Source: Cognatilysobacter bugurensis (GTDB taxonomy: Bacteria; Pseudomonadota; Gammaproteobacteria; Xanthomonadales; Xanthomonadaceae). From it: a stretch of 64,000 nt of DNA. Below are positions 9,025-18,877 of this stretch, one piece after another. A program made the position numbers and the translations under genes. The stretch is from assembly GCF_014652095.1 (NCBI RefSeq), contig NZ_BMYD01000001.1, forward strand, positions 845,466 to 909,465, given 5' to 3'. The notes under the pieces were generated by a model. It saw nothing but the letters and a program-made list of their open reading frames with translations, had not been told where the DNA came from and ran no database searches. Each line of letters opens with the position of its first letter. Within the stretch, counting starts at the first letter, position 1.

Positions 9025-10599
9025 ATGCTCAGGAACCTCTTCGTCACCAAGCCCGTCGACCCCGCGCCGCATGTCGACGCGGGTGAACCCGTCGAAGGCT
9101 CCCTGAGCGGCGAAGCGAGCCTGCGCCGCGTCCTGACCGCCCGGCACCTGTTCCTGCTCGGCGTGGGCGCGATCATCGGTGCCGGCATCTTCGTGATGAC
9201 CGGCAAGGCGGCTGCGGACTACGCCGGCCCCGCCGTCATCCTCAGCTTCATCCTCGCGGGCATGACCTGCGCGCTGGCGGGCCTGTGTTACGCGGAGTTC
9301 GCGGCGATGATGCCGGTCTCCGGCTCCGCCTACTCCTACACGTACTCCACGATGGGCGAGGTCATCGCCTGGTTCATCGGCTGGAACCTCGTACTCGAGT
9401 ATCTCTTCGCGGCGTCGACCGTCGCGGTCGGCTGGTCGGGATACCTCGGAGGCTTCCTCGACTCGACGTTCGGGGTGCAGCTACCCGCGATACTGGCGCA
9501 AGCGCCTTATACGTTTGTCGCGGAGACCAAGTCGTTTGCGCGCACCGATGGATTGCTGAACCTGCCTGCCGTACTGATCGTCGCGGCGGTCACGGCGCTC
9601 TGCTACCGGGGCATCACCCAGTCCGCATGGGCGAACGCGATCATCGTCGCGCTGAAGGTCGCCGTCATCGTGCTGTTCCTCGCGTTCGCGTTCCAGTACA
9701 TCAACCCCGCCAACTGGGATGCGTGCCAGGCGATCGCCGCGAGCGGCGGGCAGTTCTCCGCGGAACTCGTCGCCGAGCTTCGCGCCGCCTGCGCTGCAGG
9801 TTCGCCTGGCCTGGCGATCATTCCCCCAGGCACAGAAGCCGGCCTGTTCGGCACCGATGGCGTGATCCGCGCCGCGGCTGTGGTGTTCTTCGCGTACATC
9901 GGCTTCGACGCAGTTTCCACGGCAGCGGGCGAAGCGAAGAACCCGCAGCGTGACATGCCGATCGGCATCCTCGGCTCGCTCGCGTTCTGCACCGTGCTGT
10001 ACATCGCCATGGCTGCGACCATGACCGGCCTGCTTCCGTTCCCGGAGCTGGGAACCAATAAGCCGATCGCGACCGCGCTCGAGACGTATCCGACGCTGGG
10101 CTGGCTGAAGACCATCGTCGAGATCGGCGCGATCGCGGGCCTGAGCTCGGTGATCCTCGTCATGCTTATGGGCCAGCCGCGCATCTTCTTCGCGATGAGC
10201 CAGGACGGGCTCATGCCGAAGATCTTCGGCAAGGTTCATCCGAAGTACGGCACCCCGCACGTCGGCACCGTGATCGTCGGCGTCGTCGCGGCCGCAATGG
10301 CCGGCCTGCTGCCCCTGAGCTTCCTCGGCGACCTCGTCTCGATGGGCACGCTGCTCGCATTCGCCACCGTGTCGGCCGGCGTGCTGATCCTGCGCTACAC
10401 GCGCCCGGACCTGCCCCGCCCGTTTCGCGTGCCGTTCCCGCACCTGATCTGCCCGCTGGCCGTGATCGCCTGTCTGTATCTGTTCTGGCAGCCGTTCGCC
10501 GACCACTGGCAGGTCATGCTGGGCTGGACGGTGATCGGTTTTGCCATCTACGCCGTGTACGGCTACCGCAACAGCAAGCTGCGCCGCGGACAGGTCTGA
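9025..10599 (+). CDS. APC-superfamily amino-acid permease (cationic amino-acid transporter-like)
   Basis: A 524-residue permease with about 12-14 hydrophobic segments. The first helix carries the APC substrate-binding signature GVGAIIGAGIFVMTG, followed by AGMTCALAGLCYAEFAAMMP and the GSAYSYTYSTMGE segment. Together these resemble the CAT/YfnA branch, which imports basic or branched amino acids. The start at 9025 is preceded by AGGGGAG seven bases away; a longer frame lacks this. It is followed after four bases by nhaC and probably co-transcribed with it. The substrate is not determinable from sequence alone. Confidence 0.85.
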   Translation: MLRNLFVTKPVDPAPHVDAGEPVEGSLSGEASLRRVLTARHLFLLGVGAIIGAGIFVMTGKAAADYAGPAVILSFILAGMTCALAGLCYAEFAAMMPVSGSAYSYTYSTMGEVIAWFIGWNLVLEYLFAASTVAVGWSGYLGGFLDSTFGVQLPAILAQAPYTFVAETKSFARTDGLLNLPAVLIVAAVTALCYRGITQSAWANAIIVALKVAVIVLFLAFAFQYINPANWDACQAIAASGGQFSAELVAELRAACAAGSPGLAIIPPGTEAGLFGTDGVIRAAAVVFFAYIGFDAVSTAAGEAKNPQRDMPIGILGSLAFCTVLYIAMAATMTGLLPFPELGTNKPIATALETYPTLGWLKTIVEIGAIAGLSSVILVMLMGQPRIFFAMSQDGLMPKIFGKVHPKYGTPHVGTVIVGVVAAAMAGLLPLSFLGDLVSMGTLLAFATVSAGVLILRYTRPDLPRPFRVPFPHLICPLAVIACLYLFWQPFADHWQVMLGWTVIGFAIYAVYGYRNSKLRRGQV

Positions 10600-10603
10600 G
10601 TCC

Positions 10604-12103
10604 GTGTCATCACCGGAGATGGCGTCTCGGGCGCGCGACCCTAGCCTGCTGCAGGCGCTGACTCCGCTGGTCTTCCTCGCGGTCGCGCTCGCCGCGGGGG
10701 TGTGGTTGTTCAAGGACAACGCGTCCTACGGCGCGAACCAGATCGCCCTGATGCTCGCGGGCGGCGTCGCGGCACTGGTGGGCATTCGCAACGGGCTTTC
10801 CTGGAAATACATCCAGGAAAGCCTCGTGCACGGCGTGTCCCTCGCGATTGTGCCGATTTTCATCCTGCTCGCCGTCGGTGGCCTGATCGGCACCTGGATC
10901 CTCTCGGGCACCGTGCCGACACTGATCGTGTACGGCATGAAGCTGATGCACCCGTCGTTCTTCTATCCTGCGGCGTGCCTCATCTGCGCGGTCGTCGCGC
11001 TTGCGATCGGCAGCTCGTGGACCGTCGCGGGCACGCTCGGCGTCGCACTGATCGGCGTGGGACAGGGCCTGGACATGTCGCCGGCAATCACGGCAGGCGC
11101 GGTGATCTCGGGCGCGTATTTCGGGGACAAACTGTCGCCGCTGTCGGACACCACCAACATCGCACCCGCCGCGGCAGGCAGCGAGCTGTTCGAGCACATC
11201 CGGCACATGATCTGGACCACCGGCCCATCGATCGTGATCGCGCTGCTGCTGTTTACCGCCGTGGGTCTGGGCACTGATCGGCCTAACGCCGGGGCCAATT
11301 TCGGGGACTTGTCCGGTCTGCTCGAAGCCCAGTTCGCGATCGGCCCCCATCTGCTGATCCCGCTGGTGGTCGTCTTCGTGATGGCGATGCGCGGCTTTCC
11401 GGCCTACCCCACCATTCTGATCGGCGCGCTGCTCGGTGCCGTGTTCGCGGTTATTTTCCAGCCCGATGCGGTGGTGCGACTCGCGAACAACGAGGCGCTG
11501 TCGCGCCCGCTCGCGTTACTCGCAGGCGCTTGGACGGCGCTTTATGACGGCTACAAAGCCAGCACGGGCAATGCGGCGGCGGACGAGCTTCTGAGCCGCG
11601 GCGGCATGATCAGCATGCTCAACACGATCTGGCTGATCATCTGCGCGCTCGGCTTCGGCGCGATGATGGAGTGCACCGGCCTGCTCGAGCGGATGGTCCG
11701 GGGCGTGCTGAAAGCGGCCCGCTCGACCGGCGCCCTGATCTCCGCGACCCTGGGCACCGCGATCGGCGCGAACATCATCGCGGCCGACCAGTACATGTCG
11801 ATCGTGCTCACCGGACGCCTGTATCGGCCGGAGTTCGAGCGGCGCGGCCTCGCGGCGGTCAACCTCTCGCGCGCGCTCGAGGACGGCGGAACGATCACCT
11901 CCCCGCTGGTGCCCTGGAACACCTGCGGCGCCTACATGGCGGCGACCCTTGGTGTCGCGACGGTCGAGTACCTGCCCTACGCGTTCTTCAACCTGCTCAG
12001 CCCGGTGGTGGCGGCCGTGCTCGCGTATGCCGGCTTCCGGATCCTGCGTGTCACGCCCGAGGTGCAGGCGACCGCGACGCGCGGGCCCGATCCCGCGGTC
12101 TGA
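10604..12103 (+). CDS. nhaC: NhaC-family Na+/H+ antiporter
   Basis: An integral membrane protein of about 499 residues with some twelve hydrophobic segments. NhaC proteins exchange sodium for protons; some relatives exchange malate/lactate or amino acids. Diagnostic stretches are GAYFGDKLSPLSDTTN, AADQYMSIVLTGRLY and the segment EDGGTITSPLVPWNTCGAY. A GTG at 10604 is chosen as start (GGACAGG upstream); an ATG five codons on is the alternative. It begins four bases after the permease stop, so sodium extrusion may support sodium-coupled amino-acid uptake, though this is inference. Confidence 0.85.
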   Translation: MSSPEMASRARDPSLLQALTPLVFLAVALAAGVWLFKDNASYGANQIALMLAGGVAALVGIRNGLSWKYIQESLVHGVSLAIVPIFILLAVGGLIGTWILSGTVPTLIVYGMKLMHPSFFYPAACLICAVVALAIGSSWTVAGTLGVALIGVGQGLDMSPAITAGAVISGAYFGDKLSPLSDTTNIAPAAAGSELFEHIRHMIWTTGPSIVIALLLFTAVGLGTDRPNAGANFGDLSGLLEAQFAIGPHLLIPLVVVFVMAMRGFPAYPTILIGALLGAVFAVIFQPDAVVRLANNEALSRPLALLAGAWTALYDGYKASTGNAAADELLSRGGMISMLNTIWLIICALGFGAMMECTGLLERMVRGVLKAARSTGALISATLGTAIGANIIAADQYMSIVLTGRLYRPEFERRGLAAVNLSRALEDGGTITSPLVPWNTCGAYMAATLGVATVEYLPYAFFNLLSPVVAAVLAYAGFRILRVTPEVQATATRGPDPAV

Positions 12104-12176
12104 TCGGCTTGAACGGCCGCTGCAGTGCGCACCGCGTGTGCACGGGCGGCCGCGGAGCATCGGCTAAACTCCTCGC

Positions 12177-12812
12177 ATGAGCCCGCTCCCATACGACGCA
12201 CAGCGCCTGTCGCAGTGCGCAGCCAGCATCATCAGCAACGTCCGCGAGTTGTCTGACCGGGGTTGGACGCCTGCAACCAGCAGCAATTTCTCCGAACGAA
12301 TCGACGAGCGCCACGTCGCGATCACGGTCTCGGGCCGCGACAAGGGCCGCCTTGTGCCGGACGACATCATGGTCGTCGACCTCGACGGTCGCCCGGTGGC
12401 CACGGACCGGAAGTCATCGGCCGAAACTCTGCTGCACACGCAGCTCTACGCGCGCCACCCCGACGTCGGCTGCGTCCTGCATACGCATTCGCAGACGCAA
12501 ACAGTCGCGTCGCGGCTGTTCGCTCGCGAAGGCTGCATGCGCATCGAAGGCTATGAATTGCTCAAGGCGTTCCGCGGCAACGAGACGCACGAGACGGCGC
12601 TCGACCTGCCGGTTCTTCCGAACACGCAGGACATGCCAGCGCTTGCCGCGCAGGTCGAATCACTGCTCGATGCACAGCCGATGTGGGGTTACCTCATCGA
12701 CGGACACGGGCTGTACGCGTGGGGCCGCGACATGGCGGAAGCGCGCCGGCACCTCGAGGCATTTGAATTTCTGCTGGGCTGCGAGCTCGAACTGAGGAGG
12801 CTGCAACGATGA
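12177..12812 (+). CDS. mtnB: Methylthioribulose-1-phosphate dehydratase
   Basis: A 211-residue class II aldolase-type enzyme that dehydrates 5-methylthioribulose-1-phosphate in the methionine salvage pathway. The zinc-binding HTHS segment ([11 protein letters not shown], near residue 97) and the C-terminal [11 protein letters not shown] motif are visible, as is the TSSNFS N-terminal motif. It overlaps mtnD by four bases (ATGA). A TAAACT sequence at 12165-12170 sits only six bases before the ATG and no ribosome-binding site is visible, so the transcript may be leaderless. The pathway recovers sulfur from methylthioadenosine made by polyamine or other SAM-dependent reactions. Confidence 0.93.
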   Translation: MSPLPYDAQRLSQCAASIISNVRELSDRGWTPATSSNFSERIDERHVAITVSGRDKGRLVPDDIMVVDLDGRPVATDRKSSAETLLHTQLYARHPDVGCVLHTHSQTQTVASRLFAREGCMRIEGYELLKAFRGNETHETALDLPVLPNTQDMPALAAQVESLLDAQPMWGYLIDGHGLYAWGRDMAEARRHLEAFEFLLGCELELRRLQR

Positions 12813-13369
12813 GCCGGCTGCGAATTTTCGACCAACACAGCCCCGACACGCCGGAGCTGGCGACGAGCGACCTGGCGCGCATCGCCGAGGAGCTCGCGAA
12901 GATCGGCGTGGGCTTCGAGCAATGGGAGGCCGGCGCGCCCGTGAAAGCCGGCGACGCTCCGGACATCATTCTCGACGCCTACAAGCAGGACATCGAGCGG
13001 CTCGTGGCCGAGCGCGGCTTCAAGACGGTGGACGTGGTGAGCATCTCGCCCGAGCACCCTGAGCGCGAGACGATGCGCGGCAAGTTCCTCGACGAGCACT
13101 TCCACAAGGAAGACGAGGTCCGCTTCTTCGTCGACGGCTCGGGATTGTTCACGCTGCACGTCGACGAGAAGGTCTACGAGATCCTCTGCGAGAAAGGCGA
13201 CCTCATTGCGGTGCCTGACTCGACCCTGCATTGGTTCGACATGGGTTCGGAGCCGAGCTTCGTCGCGATTCGTTTTTTCACCGAGCCGGACGGCTGGGTG
13301 GGCCATTTCACCGGCACCGACATCGCGCTGCGCTTCCCGCGGCACGAGCCCATCAAGGGCGACAGCTGA
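12809..13369 (+). CDS. mtnD: Acireductone dioxygenase (ARD)
   Basis: A 186-residue cupin. ARD oxidises acireductone to the 2-keto acid precursor of methionine plus formate (Fe form), or takes the off-pathway CO-producing route (Ni form). Metal ligands are visible as EHFHKEDE (two His and a Glu, near residue 91) and the later His in STLHWFDMG. The length fits the family (about 180). It overlaps mtnB and is followed after 176 bases by mtnC. The C-terminal [13 protein letters not shown] segment is typical. Confidence 0.95.
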   Translation: MSRLRIFDQHSPDTPELATSDLARIAEELAKIGVGFEQWEAGAPVKAGDAPDIILDAYKQDIERLVAERGFKTVDVVSISPEHPERETMRGKFLDEHFHKEDEVRFFVDGSGLFTLHVDEKVYEILCEKGDLIAVPDSTLHWFDMGSEPSFVAIRFFTEPDGWVGHFTGTDIALRFPRHEPIKGDS

Positions 13370-13441
13370 GGTTGCGTGGGACGCGCCGGCGCGGTTTGGT
13401 GCGGTCGCCCGCCCTTGGTTTCGCCCGCGATGAGTGAGCGG

Positions 13442-13469
13442 CGCTCGCGTTTTCCTTGGCTCGCGAGCG
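13442..13469. other. Hairpin in the mtnD-mtnC intergenic gap
   Basis: Two perfect 8-base arms (CGCTCGCG and CGCGAGCG) separated by 12 bases lie in the 176-base gap between mtnD and mtnC. There is no U-tract, so this is not a classical terminator. It could modulate read-through or RNA stability between the two genes. No promoter or riboswitch was recognised in the rest of the gap. Confidence 0.35.
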
Positions 13470-13545
13470 GGACGTTAGTGCATTGGCAGCTCCGACGTCC
13501 GCTCGATAGCGGCCACCCCGATTCCTTCAAAGTTGACGACCTGTC

Positions 13546-14241
13546 ATGCCCATTCGCGCGATCCTGACCGACATCGAAGGCACCACGAGCAGCATCTCGT
13601 TCGTCAAGGACGTGCTGTTCCCGTATGCGCGGCGCGCACTCCCCGGGTTTGTCGAAGCACGTAGCGCCGAGCCGGAGGTGCGCCGTTGGCTCGACGCCGT
13701 CGCTGCCGAGCAGGGCGGGATTTGCGATGACCGGATGATTGTCGAGGTGCTGCAAGGCTGGATCGACGAGGACCGCAAGCACACGGCGCTGAAAGCGTTG
13801 CAGGGCATGGTGTGGAGTGACGGTTACCGCAATGCGGATTTCACCGCGCACCTGTACCCCGACGCCGGTCGCGCGTTGCGCGAGTGGAACGACGCGGGGC
13901 TGCCGCTGTACGTGTACTCGTCGGGCAGTGTTCCGGCGCAGCGCCTGTTCTTCGGTCACAGTGACGCGGGTGACCTCACGAGCCTGTTCTCGGGCTGGTT
14001 CGACACCGAGGTCGGGGGCAAGCGCGAGGCCGAGAGCTACCGCCGCATCGCCGAGTCGATTGGCGTCGCGCCCGGTGACGTGCTGTTCCTGTCGGACATC
14101 GTCGAGGAACTCGACGCCGCGCGCGAAGCAGGCATGCAGACCGTGCTCATCGACCGACGCGAGGATTACCCGACACCGCGCTTGGGCGACGCCGTGCACG
14201 GCCATCGCCGCGTCGAGTCTTTCGAAGACGTGGGCGTTTGA
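13546..14241 (+). CDS. mtnC: Enolase-phosphatase E1
   Basis: A 231-residue bifunctional HAD enzyme that enolises and dephosphorylates 2,3-diketo-5-methylthiopentyl-1-phosphate, giving acireductone, the substrate of MtnD. The HAD nucleophile motif is modified as in the family: [14 protein letters not shown] at residues about 6-19. Motif II appears as [13 protein letters not shown] and motif III/IV as [15 protein letters not shown]. With mtnB and mtnD it covers the lower half of methionine salvage; mtnA and a phosphorylase or deaminase are needed upstream, and a deaminase candidate lies at 54-55 kb. Confidence 0.95.
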   Translation: MPIRAILTDIEGTTSSISFVKDVLFPYARRALPGFVEARSAEPEVRRWLDAVAAEQGGICDDRMIVEVLQGWIDEDRKHTALKALQGMVWSDGYRNADFTAHLYPDAGRALREWNDAGLPLYVYSSGSVPAQRLFFGHSDAGDLTSLFSGWFDTEVGGKREAESYRRIAESIGVAPGDVLFLSDIVEELDAAREAGMQTVLIDRREDYPTPRLGDAVHGHRRVESFEDVGV

Positions 14242-14444
14242 CCGAAGCGCAGACCGTGCACGCCGTTTCGGTCGGATGAGTTCGCTGACGCATCACTTAG
14301 CGTTGCGCATCGCCGAACCTGGAAGCGACCGTAATGGGCTTGGCTCCTCTTCATGATGTCGAGGCCACCCGGCTTTCTTTGACACGGACTTCGCGCGCTC
14401 GGCAGATGCCACCGGCATCACGCGCCGCCGCCCGGGGCGCGTAA

Positions 14445-14468
14445 CCGCGCAGCCGCGCAGCCGCGCAG
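14445..14468. repeat. Three tandem copies of an 8-bp unit (CCGCGCAG)
   Basis: The unit CCGCGCAG occurs three times head to tail in the 244-base gap between convergent mtnC and the metallophosphoesterase gene. Non-coding in any supported gene. The rest of the gap shows nothing recognisable. Confidence 0.8.
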
Positions 14469-14485
14469 CCCGATTGAGCCAAGCG

Positions 14486-16048
14486 CTAGGGCGCTGCCTC
14501 CTCCAGGCGGTACTGCGTCGACGCGCGCTGCTCGCCGTTCCAAGTGTCAAACGCCCGCACCTCGATCCGGTGCTCACCGACTCGCAGGTCCGTCGGCAAC
14601 GCGCCCCGCCACAGGTGCGGGGACGGCGTGGCTTCCGGCGACCGGTCGTAGCCACGCAGCATCGCGGCCGCATCGTCCGCGACGTTCTCGGCGAGCAGAC
14701 GCGGATCGGGCGCAACCACGCGCGTCATGGCCTTCCACGCGCGGTCGCCGACCCGGAATTCCACGCGCGTGTCCGCGTGACCCATGTAGACATTGGCGTA
14801 CACGCCCCACGCGGGGTATGCGCCGCGCCGGAGCACCTTGGGCGCATGCAGGGCCATGGTGGCGCTCGCCGCGGGGCCGTTGTCGGAAAGGCGCGCCGGG
14901 TGCCAACTCAACCGGTACTCCCCGCCGTCCGTCACACTGAGGCGGGCGTAGCCGTTCGGCGTGCCGTCGCTCATCGTGGCGTCGGGGATTCCAGCCGCAT
15001 CCTTGACGCCCGACCAATACGCGCCGCTTGCCGCACCGACGTTGTACTCGTGCAGCGGCGTCTCGCCGCGCCAGCCCGACGAGGCGTCATGGAAGACGTG
15101 GCGCTGTGCATGGCTGTGGCCGCTCAGCACCAGCCGTTTCGGGAACTGTTCGAGCAGCCGGAACAGCCGCTCGCGGTCGGCGCGGCGGAATGTCTCGCGG
15201 CCGGGGGCGCTGTCGAACAACGGGATGTGCAGCGCCAGCACGAGCAGGCGATCCCGCGGTGCGGTCGCGAGATAGCGTTCGAGGAACTCGAACTGCTGCT
15301 CGCGCAAGCCACCGACGTACGCCGCAGGATGCCCATCCGCACGGACGACGTCGTCAAGCAGCACGAACGTGGCCTGCGGCGTCTCCCAGGCGAACGTGTC
15401 CGGGCCGTAGTGCCGCCGGAAAGCGTCGAGTGCCGACGCGTCGCCGCTCGCCTTCGCATCCATGTCGTGGTTGCCCGCCACGTGCAACCACGGGGCACCG
15501 AGCCGAGCGGTTTCACGATCAAGCGCCGGGTACAGATCGGTGCGTCCGCGCGCGACGACATCTCCTAGGGTGAGGCCGAGATCGGCCGACGGTGAGGCGC
15601 GTTCGTCGAGCACCGAGTCGACGATGTCGCGTGCGTAATAGTCGACGTCGACTTCCGACGCCGTCTGCGGGTCCGCGAAGACGAGAACGTCCAGCGGCCC
15701 GGCGCGCGGATCGCGCGCGTGCAGCGCGAAATCGCAGTCGGATGCCTCACTGCCCCGCCAGATATCCGGCCGTCCGTCCGCCCGCCGCGGGGCGGAATGC
15801 GTCGGCGGCTTGATCACGAATACGGCGGACGCGGGCGCGTCTCCGAATACAAACGCGCCGCGCGCATCGCTGAGCACGAGCTGCCGGCCGTCAGAAACCT
15901 TGACGTCCGGCAGACCTGGCTCGCGCGGGTCTCGCACGCCATCGCGGTCGCGGTCTTCGAACACGGCACCGCTGCGGCACGCGGCCTCTACGTCCACGAT
16001 CGACACTGCGGCGAGCAGTGCGGTGGCCAGAATGATCGACTGTCGCAT
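14486..16048 (-). CDS. Secreted calcineurin-like metallophosphoesterase
   Basis: A 520-residue exported protein. The start at 16048 gives a clear signal peptide (MRQSIILATALLAAVS...VEAAC) and is preceded by GGAGG four bases away. An N-terminal region of about 100 residues (FEDRDRDGVRDPREPGLPDV) looks like an SdrD/B-type beta domain often joined to such enzymes. The phosphoesterase domain follows: VFADPQ for the first metal motif (D with Q instead of DxH), LGDVV, GNHDMD and, later, LSGHSHAQRH. The first motif deviates because DPQ replaces DLH/DTH. It lies 42 bases after hisIE and may be the tail of the his operon transcript. Substrate unknown. Confidence 0.8.
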   Translation of the reverse strand: MRQSIILATALLAAVSIVDVEAACRSGAVFEDRDRDGVRDPREPGLPDVKVSDGRQLVLSDARGAFVFGDAPASAVFVIKPPTHSAPRRADGRPDIWRGSEASDCDFALHARDPRAGPLDVLVFADPQTASEVDVDYYARDIVDSVLDERASPSADLGLTLGDVVARGRTDLYPALDRETARLGAPWLHVAGNHDMDAKASGDASALDAFRRHYGPDTFAWETPQATFVLLDDVVRADGHPAAYVGGLREQQFEFLERYLATAPRDRLLVLALHIPLFDSAPGRETFRRADRERLFRLLEQFPKRLVLSGHSHAQRHVFHDASSGWRGETPLHEYNVGAASGAYWSGVKDAAGIPDATMSDGTPNGYARLSVTDGGEYRLSWHPARLSDNGPAASATMALHAPKVLRRGAYPAWGVYANVYMGHADTRVEFRVGDRAWKAMTRVVAPDPRLLAENVADDAAAMLRGYDRSPEATPSPHLWRGALPTDLRVGEHRIEVRAFDTWNGEQRASTQYRLEEAAP

Positions 16049-16090
16049 CGCACCTCCATCAGGGCCGGCATTATGCGCTGGCGCCATGAC

Positions 16091-16714
16091 TCAGCCGGTG
16101 CGGTGTCGCTCGCGCAGCACGTCGACGGCGTCCTCGAACGAGAGGCCGCGCGCGCGCAGCAGCACCTGAAGGTGGAACAGCAGGTCTGCAGCTTCGCCGC
16201 ACAACGCGACATCGTCCTGCACGACCGCCGCGAGCGCGGTCTCCACGCCCTCCTCGCCCACCTTCTGTGCGATGCGCCGAAGCTCGCCGTCGAATAGCTT
16301 CGTCGTGTAGCTGCCGGCCGGTCGCTCGCGATGACGCGCGTCGATCAACGCGTCGAGCTCCGCAAGAAAATTGCCGGGGGCGGCCGGGAAACAGCTGGTC
16401 CGGTCGAGATGACACGTGGGGCCGTTCGGGCGCGCACGCACGAGCAGGCTGTCGCGGTCGCAGTCCGTTTCGACCGACACGAGGTCGAGGAAGTGACCGG
16501 ACGACTCGCCTTTCGTCCACAGGCGCTGCTTGCTGCGGCTGAAGAACGTCACGCGGCGCGAGTCCAGCGTGGCCTGGAGCGCGGCGCGGTCCATGTACCC
16601 GAGCATGAGCACGCGCAAGGTGGCGGCGTCCTGCACGATCGCCGGCAGCAGGCCGTCCTGCTTGTGCCAATCCAGTGCGTCGGGGGCGAAATCGGCGGGG
16701 CTGGGGTCGCTCAT
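16091..16714 (-). CDS. hisIE: Bifunctional phosphoribosyl-AMP cyclohydrolase / phosphoribosyl-ATP pyrophosphatase
   Basis: A 207-residue fusion catalysing steps 2 and 3 of histidine synthesis. The HisI half (residues about 1-115) has WTKGESSGH and the metal-binding SVETDCDRDSLLV motif. The HisE half (about 120-207) has SYTTKLFDGELRRIAQKVGE and GEAADLLFHLQVLL. The ATG at 16714 gives the normal N-terminus; the longer frame overlaps hisF and is ignored. Last his gene in the operon, 28 bases after hisF. Confidence 0.96.
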   Translation of the reverse strand: MSDPSPADFAPDALDWHKQDGLLPAIVQDAATLRVLMLGYMDRAALQATLDSRRVTFFSRSKQRLWTKGESSGHFLDLVSVETDCDRDSLLVRARPNGPTCHLDRTSCFPAAPGNFLAELDALIDARHRERPAGSYTTKLFDGELRRIAQKVGEEGVETALAAVVQDDVALCGEAADLLFHLQVLLRARGLSFEDAVDVLRERHRTG

Positions 16715-16742
16715 CGGCGGCAAGTCCTGTCGGGTGAGTGCA

Positions 16743-17513
16743 TCAGCGGCGCACCGCGACGCCAGCCGCGCTAAGCGCCTGCTTGAGCGCCGGGATCGGC
16801 ACGGTGCCGGAATGGAACACGCTCGCGGCGAGCGCGCCGTCGACATCAGCCTCGCGGAACACCGTGTCGAAATGTTCGATTGCGCCCGCGCCACCGGAGG
16901 CGATCAGCGGCACGTGGCACACCGCGCGCGCAGCGCGCAGTTGCTCGAGGTCGTAGCCGGTGCGCACGCCGTCGCTGCCCATGCAGTTGAGCACGATCTC
17001 CCCCGCGCCCAGCGCCTGTGCCTGCTCGATCCACTCGAGCGTGCGCGACGCGAGCGCCTGAGTGCGCGACGGGTCTCCGGTGAACTGGCGCACGCGCCAT
17101 TCGCCGTCCTCGTCGCGCAGGCTGTCAACGCCCACCACGACGCATTGCACGCCAAATGCATCGGCGAGCTCGGTAACCAGTGCAGGCCGCAGCAGCGCCG
17201 GCGTGTTGATCGACACCTTGTCCGCTCCGGCATAGAGGATTGCGCGCGCGTCCTGCACGCTGCGGATGCCGCCGGCCACGCAGAACGGGATGTCGATCGC
17301 GCGCGCGACGCGCTCCACCCAGTCGCGGTCGACGACGCGGTCCTGCGGGCTCGCGGTGATGTCGTAGAACACGAGCTCGTCGGCGCCCTCGTCGCGATAG
17401 CGCTCTGCCAGCTGGACGATGTCGCCCATGTCGACGTGGTCCCGGAAGCGAACGCCCTTCACGACGCGGCCGTCGCGCACGTCGAGGCACGGGATGATGC
17501 GACGGCTCAGCAT
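16743..17513 (-). CDS. hisF: Imidazole glycerol phosphate synthase, cyclase subunit
   Basis: A 256-residue (beta/alpha)8 barrel that, with HisH, turns PRFAR plus ammonia into imidazole glycerol phosphate and AICAR. Catalytic residues are seen in [16 protein letters not shown] (first Asp) and VVVGVDS (second Asp). The phosphate-binding ends GGI and [10 protein letters not shown] are present. The start at 17513 overlaps the end of hisA by seven bases. Length and ends match the family. Confidence 0.97.
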   Translation of the reverse strand: MLSRRIIPCLDVRDGRVVKGVRFRDHVDMGDIVQLAERYRDEGADELVFYDITASPQDRVVDRDWVERVARAIDIPFCVAGGIRSVQDARAILYAGADKVSINTPALLRPALVTELADAFGVQCVVVGVDSLRDEDGEWRVRQFTGDPSRTQALASRTLEWIEQAQALGAGEIVLNCMGSDGVRTGYDLEQLRAARAVCHVPLIASGGAGAIEHFDTVFREADVDGALAASVFHSGTVPIPALKQALSAAGVAVRR

Positions 17514-18253
17514 GCGAGCGGTTCCCGGCATAGCGCCGCGAGATCGATGTGGCTTTCGAGCAAGGCCTTGCCGAGTACCGCGCCCGCGCATCCGGCCTCG
17601 CGTGCAGCGACGACGTCCGCGGCGTCGCGCACGCCGCCCGATGCCTGCACGAGCACTTGCGGGGCGATGTCGACGAGCGCGCGGTACAGCTCCAGGTTCG
17701 GGCCGGCGAGCATGCCGTCGCGCGCGATGTCGGTGCACAGCAGGTGCTGCAGGCCGGCGTCTGCGTAGTGACGCAGCAAGGCCTCGAGCGCCACGCCGCT
17801 CGCTTGCGTCCACCCGGCGGTGGGGAGTTGCCACTTTCCGCATGCGTCTTGCCGCGCGTCGAGCGCGACCGTGATGCGTTCGGCGCCGAAGCGCGAGATC
17901 CAGCCAATCACGGCATCGGGCTCGCGCACGGCCAGGGATCCGACCACGACGCGGTCCGCGCCTGCTTCGAGAATCGCCTCTACGTCCGCTTCGCTGCGCA
18001 CGCCGCCGCCGGTCTGGACCCGCAACGGCGTGCGCGACTTGATCGCGCGCAGCAGCGCCGCGAGCGTGTACCCGCCTGCGCGTGCCGCATCGAGATCGAC
18101 CAGGTGCAGCCATTGCGCACCTGCCTGCGAGTAGCGCTCGGCCACGTCGGCAGGCTCGCCGGCGTAGCGAGTTTCGTGCGCGTAATCGCCCTGTCGCAGG
18201 CGCACGACGCGGCCGTCGCGGACGTCGATCGCGGGGTACAAGGTGAAGCTCAT
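17507..18253 (-). CDS. hisA: ProFAR isomerase (HisA)
   Basis: A 248-residue (beta/alpha)8 barrel catalysing the Amadori isomerisation of ProFAR to PRFAR. The N-terminus [20 protein letters not shown] holds the first catalytic Asp, and [13 protein letters not shown] near residue 170 holds the second. [16 protein letters not shown] is typical. Its start overlaps hisH by four bases and its end overlaps hisF by seven. Confidence 0.97.
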   Translation of the reverse strand: MSFTLYPAIDVRDGRVVRLRQGDYAHETRYAGEPADVAERYSQAGAQWLHLVDLDAARAGGYTLAALLRAIKSRTPLRVQTGGGVRSEADVEAILEAGADRVVVGSLAVREPDAVIGWISRFGAERITVALDARQDACGKWQLPTAGWTQASGVALEALLRHYADAGLQHLLCTDIARDGMLAGPNLELYRALVDIAPQVLVQASGGVRDAADVVAAREAGCAGAVLGKALLESHIDLAALCREPLAC

Positions 18254-18849
18254 GCGGCGACTCCGGACAGAAAGTTCTCGAGCAGGCGGGCTCCGACGGA
18301 CGCGGAGCGCTCGGGGTGGAACTGCGCGCCGTGGCGGTTGCCGCGGCGCACGACGGCCGCGAACTCGATCCCGTGCGTGCTCGTCACAAGCGTGTCGGAG
18401 GTCACCGGCGCCGCGTAGCTGTGCACGAAGTACGCCTGTTCGCCTGCGTCGATGCCCGCAAGCAACGGATCGTCACCACGCGGTTGCAGCGCGTTCCAGC
18501 CCATGTGGGGGACGCGGATGCCCGGCGCGTTCGGGATGCGTCGCACCCGGCCCGGCAACACGCCGAGGCACTCGACGTCGCCCTCTTCCGACGACTCGAA
18601 CAGCAGCTGCATGCCGAGGCAGACGCCGAGCAAGGGCTGCCGCAGGCTGCGCACGACGTCGACAAGCCCCAGCTCGCGCAGTCGCGCCATCCCAGGCGCG
18701 GCCGCGCCGACGCCGGGCAGGATCACGCGGTCAGCGCGACGGATCGCCTCGGGGTCCGACGTGAGATGCGCGCTCGCGCCGAGTCGCTCGAGTGCGTAGC
18801 GCACCGAACCTATGTTGGTGCCGCCTGAATCAATGAGTGCAACGTCCAT
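18250..18849 (-). CDS. hisH: Imidazole glycerol phosphate synthase, glutaminase subunit
   Basis: A 199-residue class I glutamine amidotransferase supplying ammonia to HisF. The catalytic triad is visible: Cys in [17 protein letters not shown], and His/Glu in GAQFHPERS. The oxyanion-strand region reads LPGVGAA. The N-terminus [20 protein letters not shown] differs from the DYGxGN of E. coli HisH in the way I recall for xanthomonads. The ATG at 18849 lies 28 bases after hisB. Confidence 0.95.
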   Translation of the reverse strand: MDVALIDSGGTNIGSVRYALERLGASAHLTSDPEAIRRADRVILPGVGAAAPGMARLRELGLVDVVRSLRQPLLGVCLGMQLLFESSEEGDVECLGVLPGRVRRIPNAPGIRVPHMGWNALQPRGDDPLLAGIDAGEQAYFVHSYAAPVTSDTLVTSTHGIEFAAVVRRGNRHGAQFHPERSASVGARLLENFLSGVAA

Positions 18850-18877
18850 CAGTGCCCGCCCTGCTCTGCTCGCGCGC

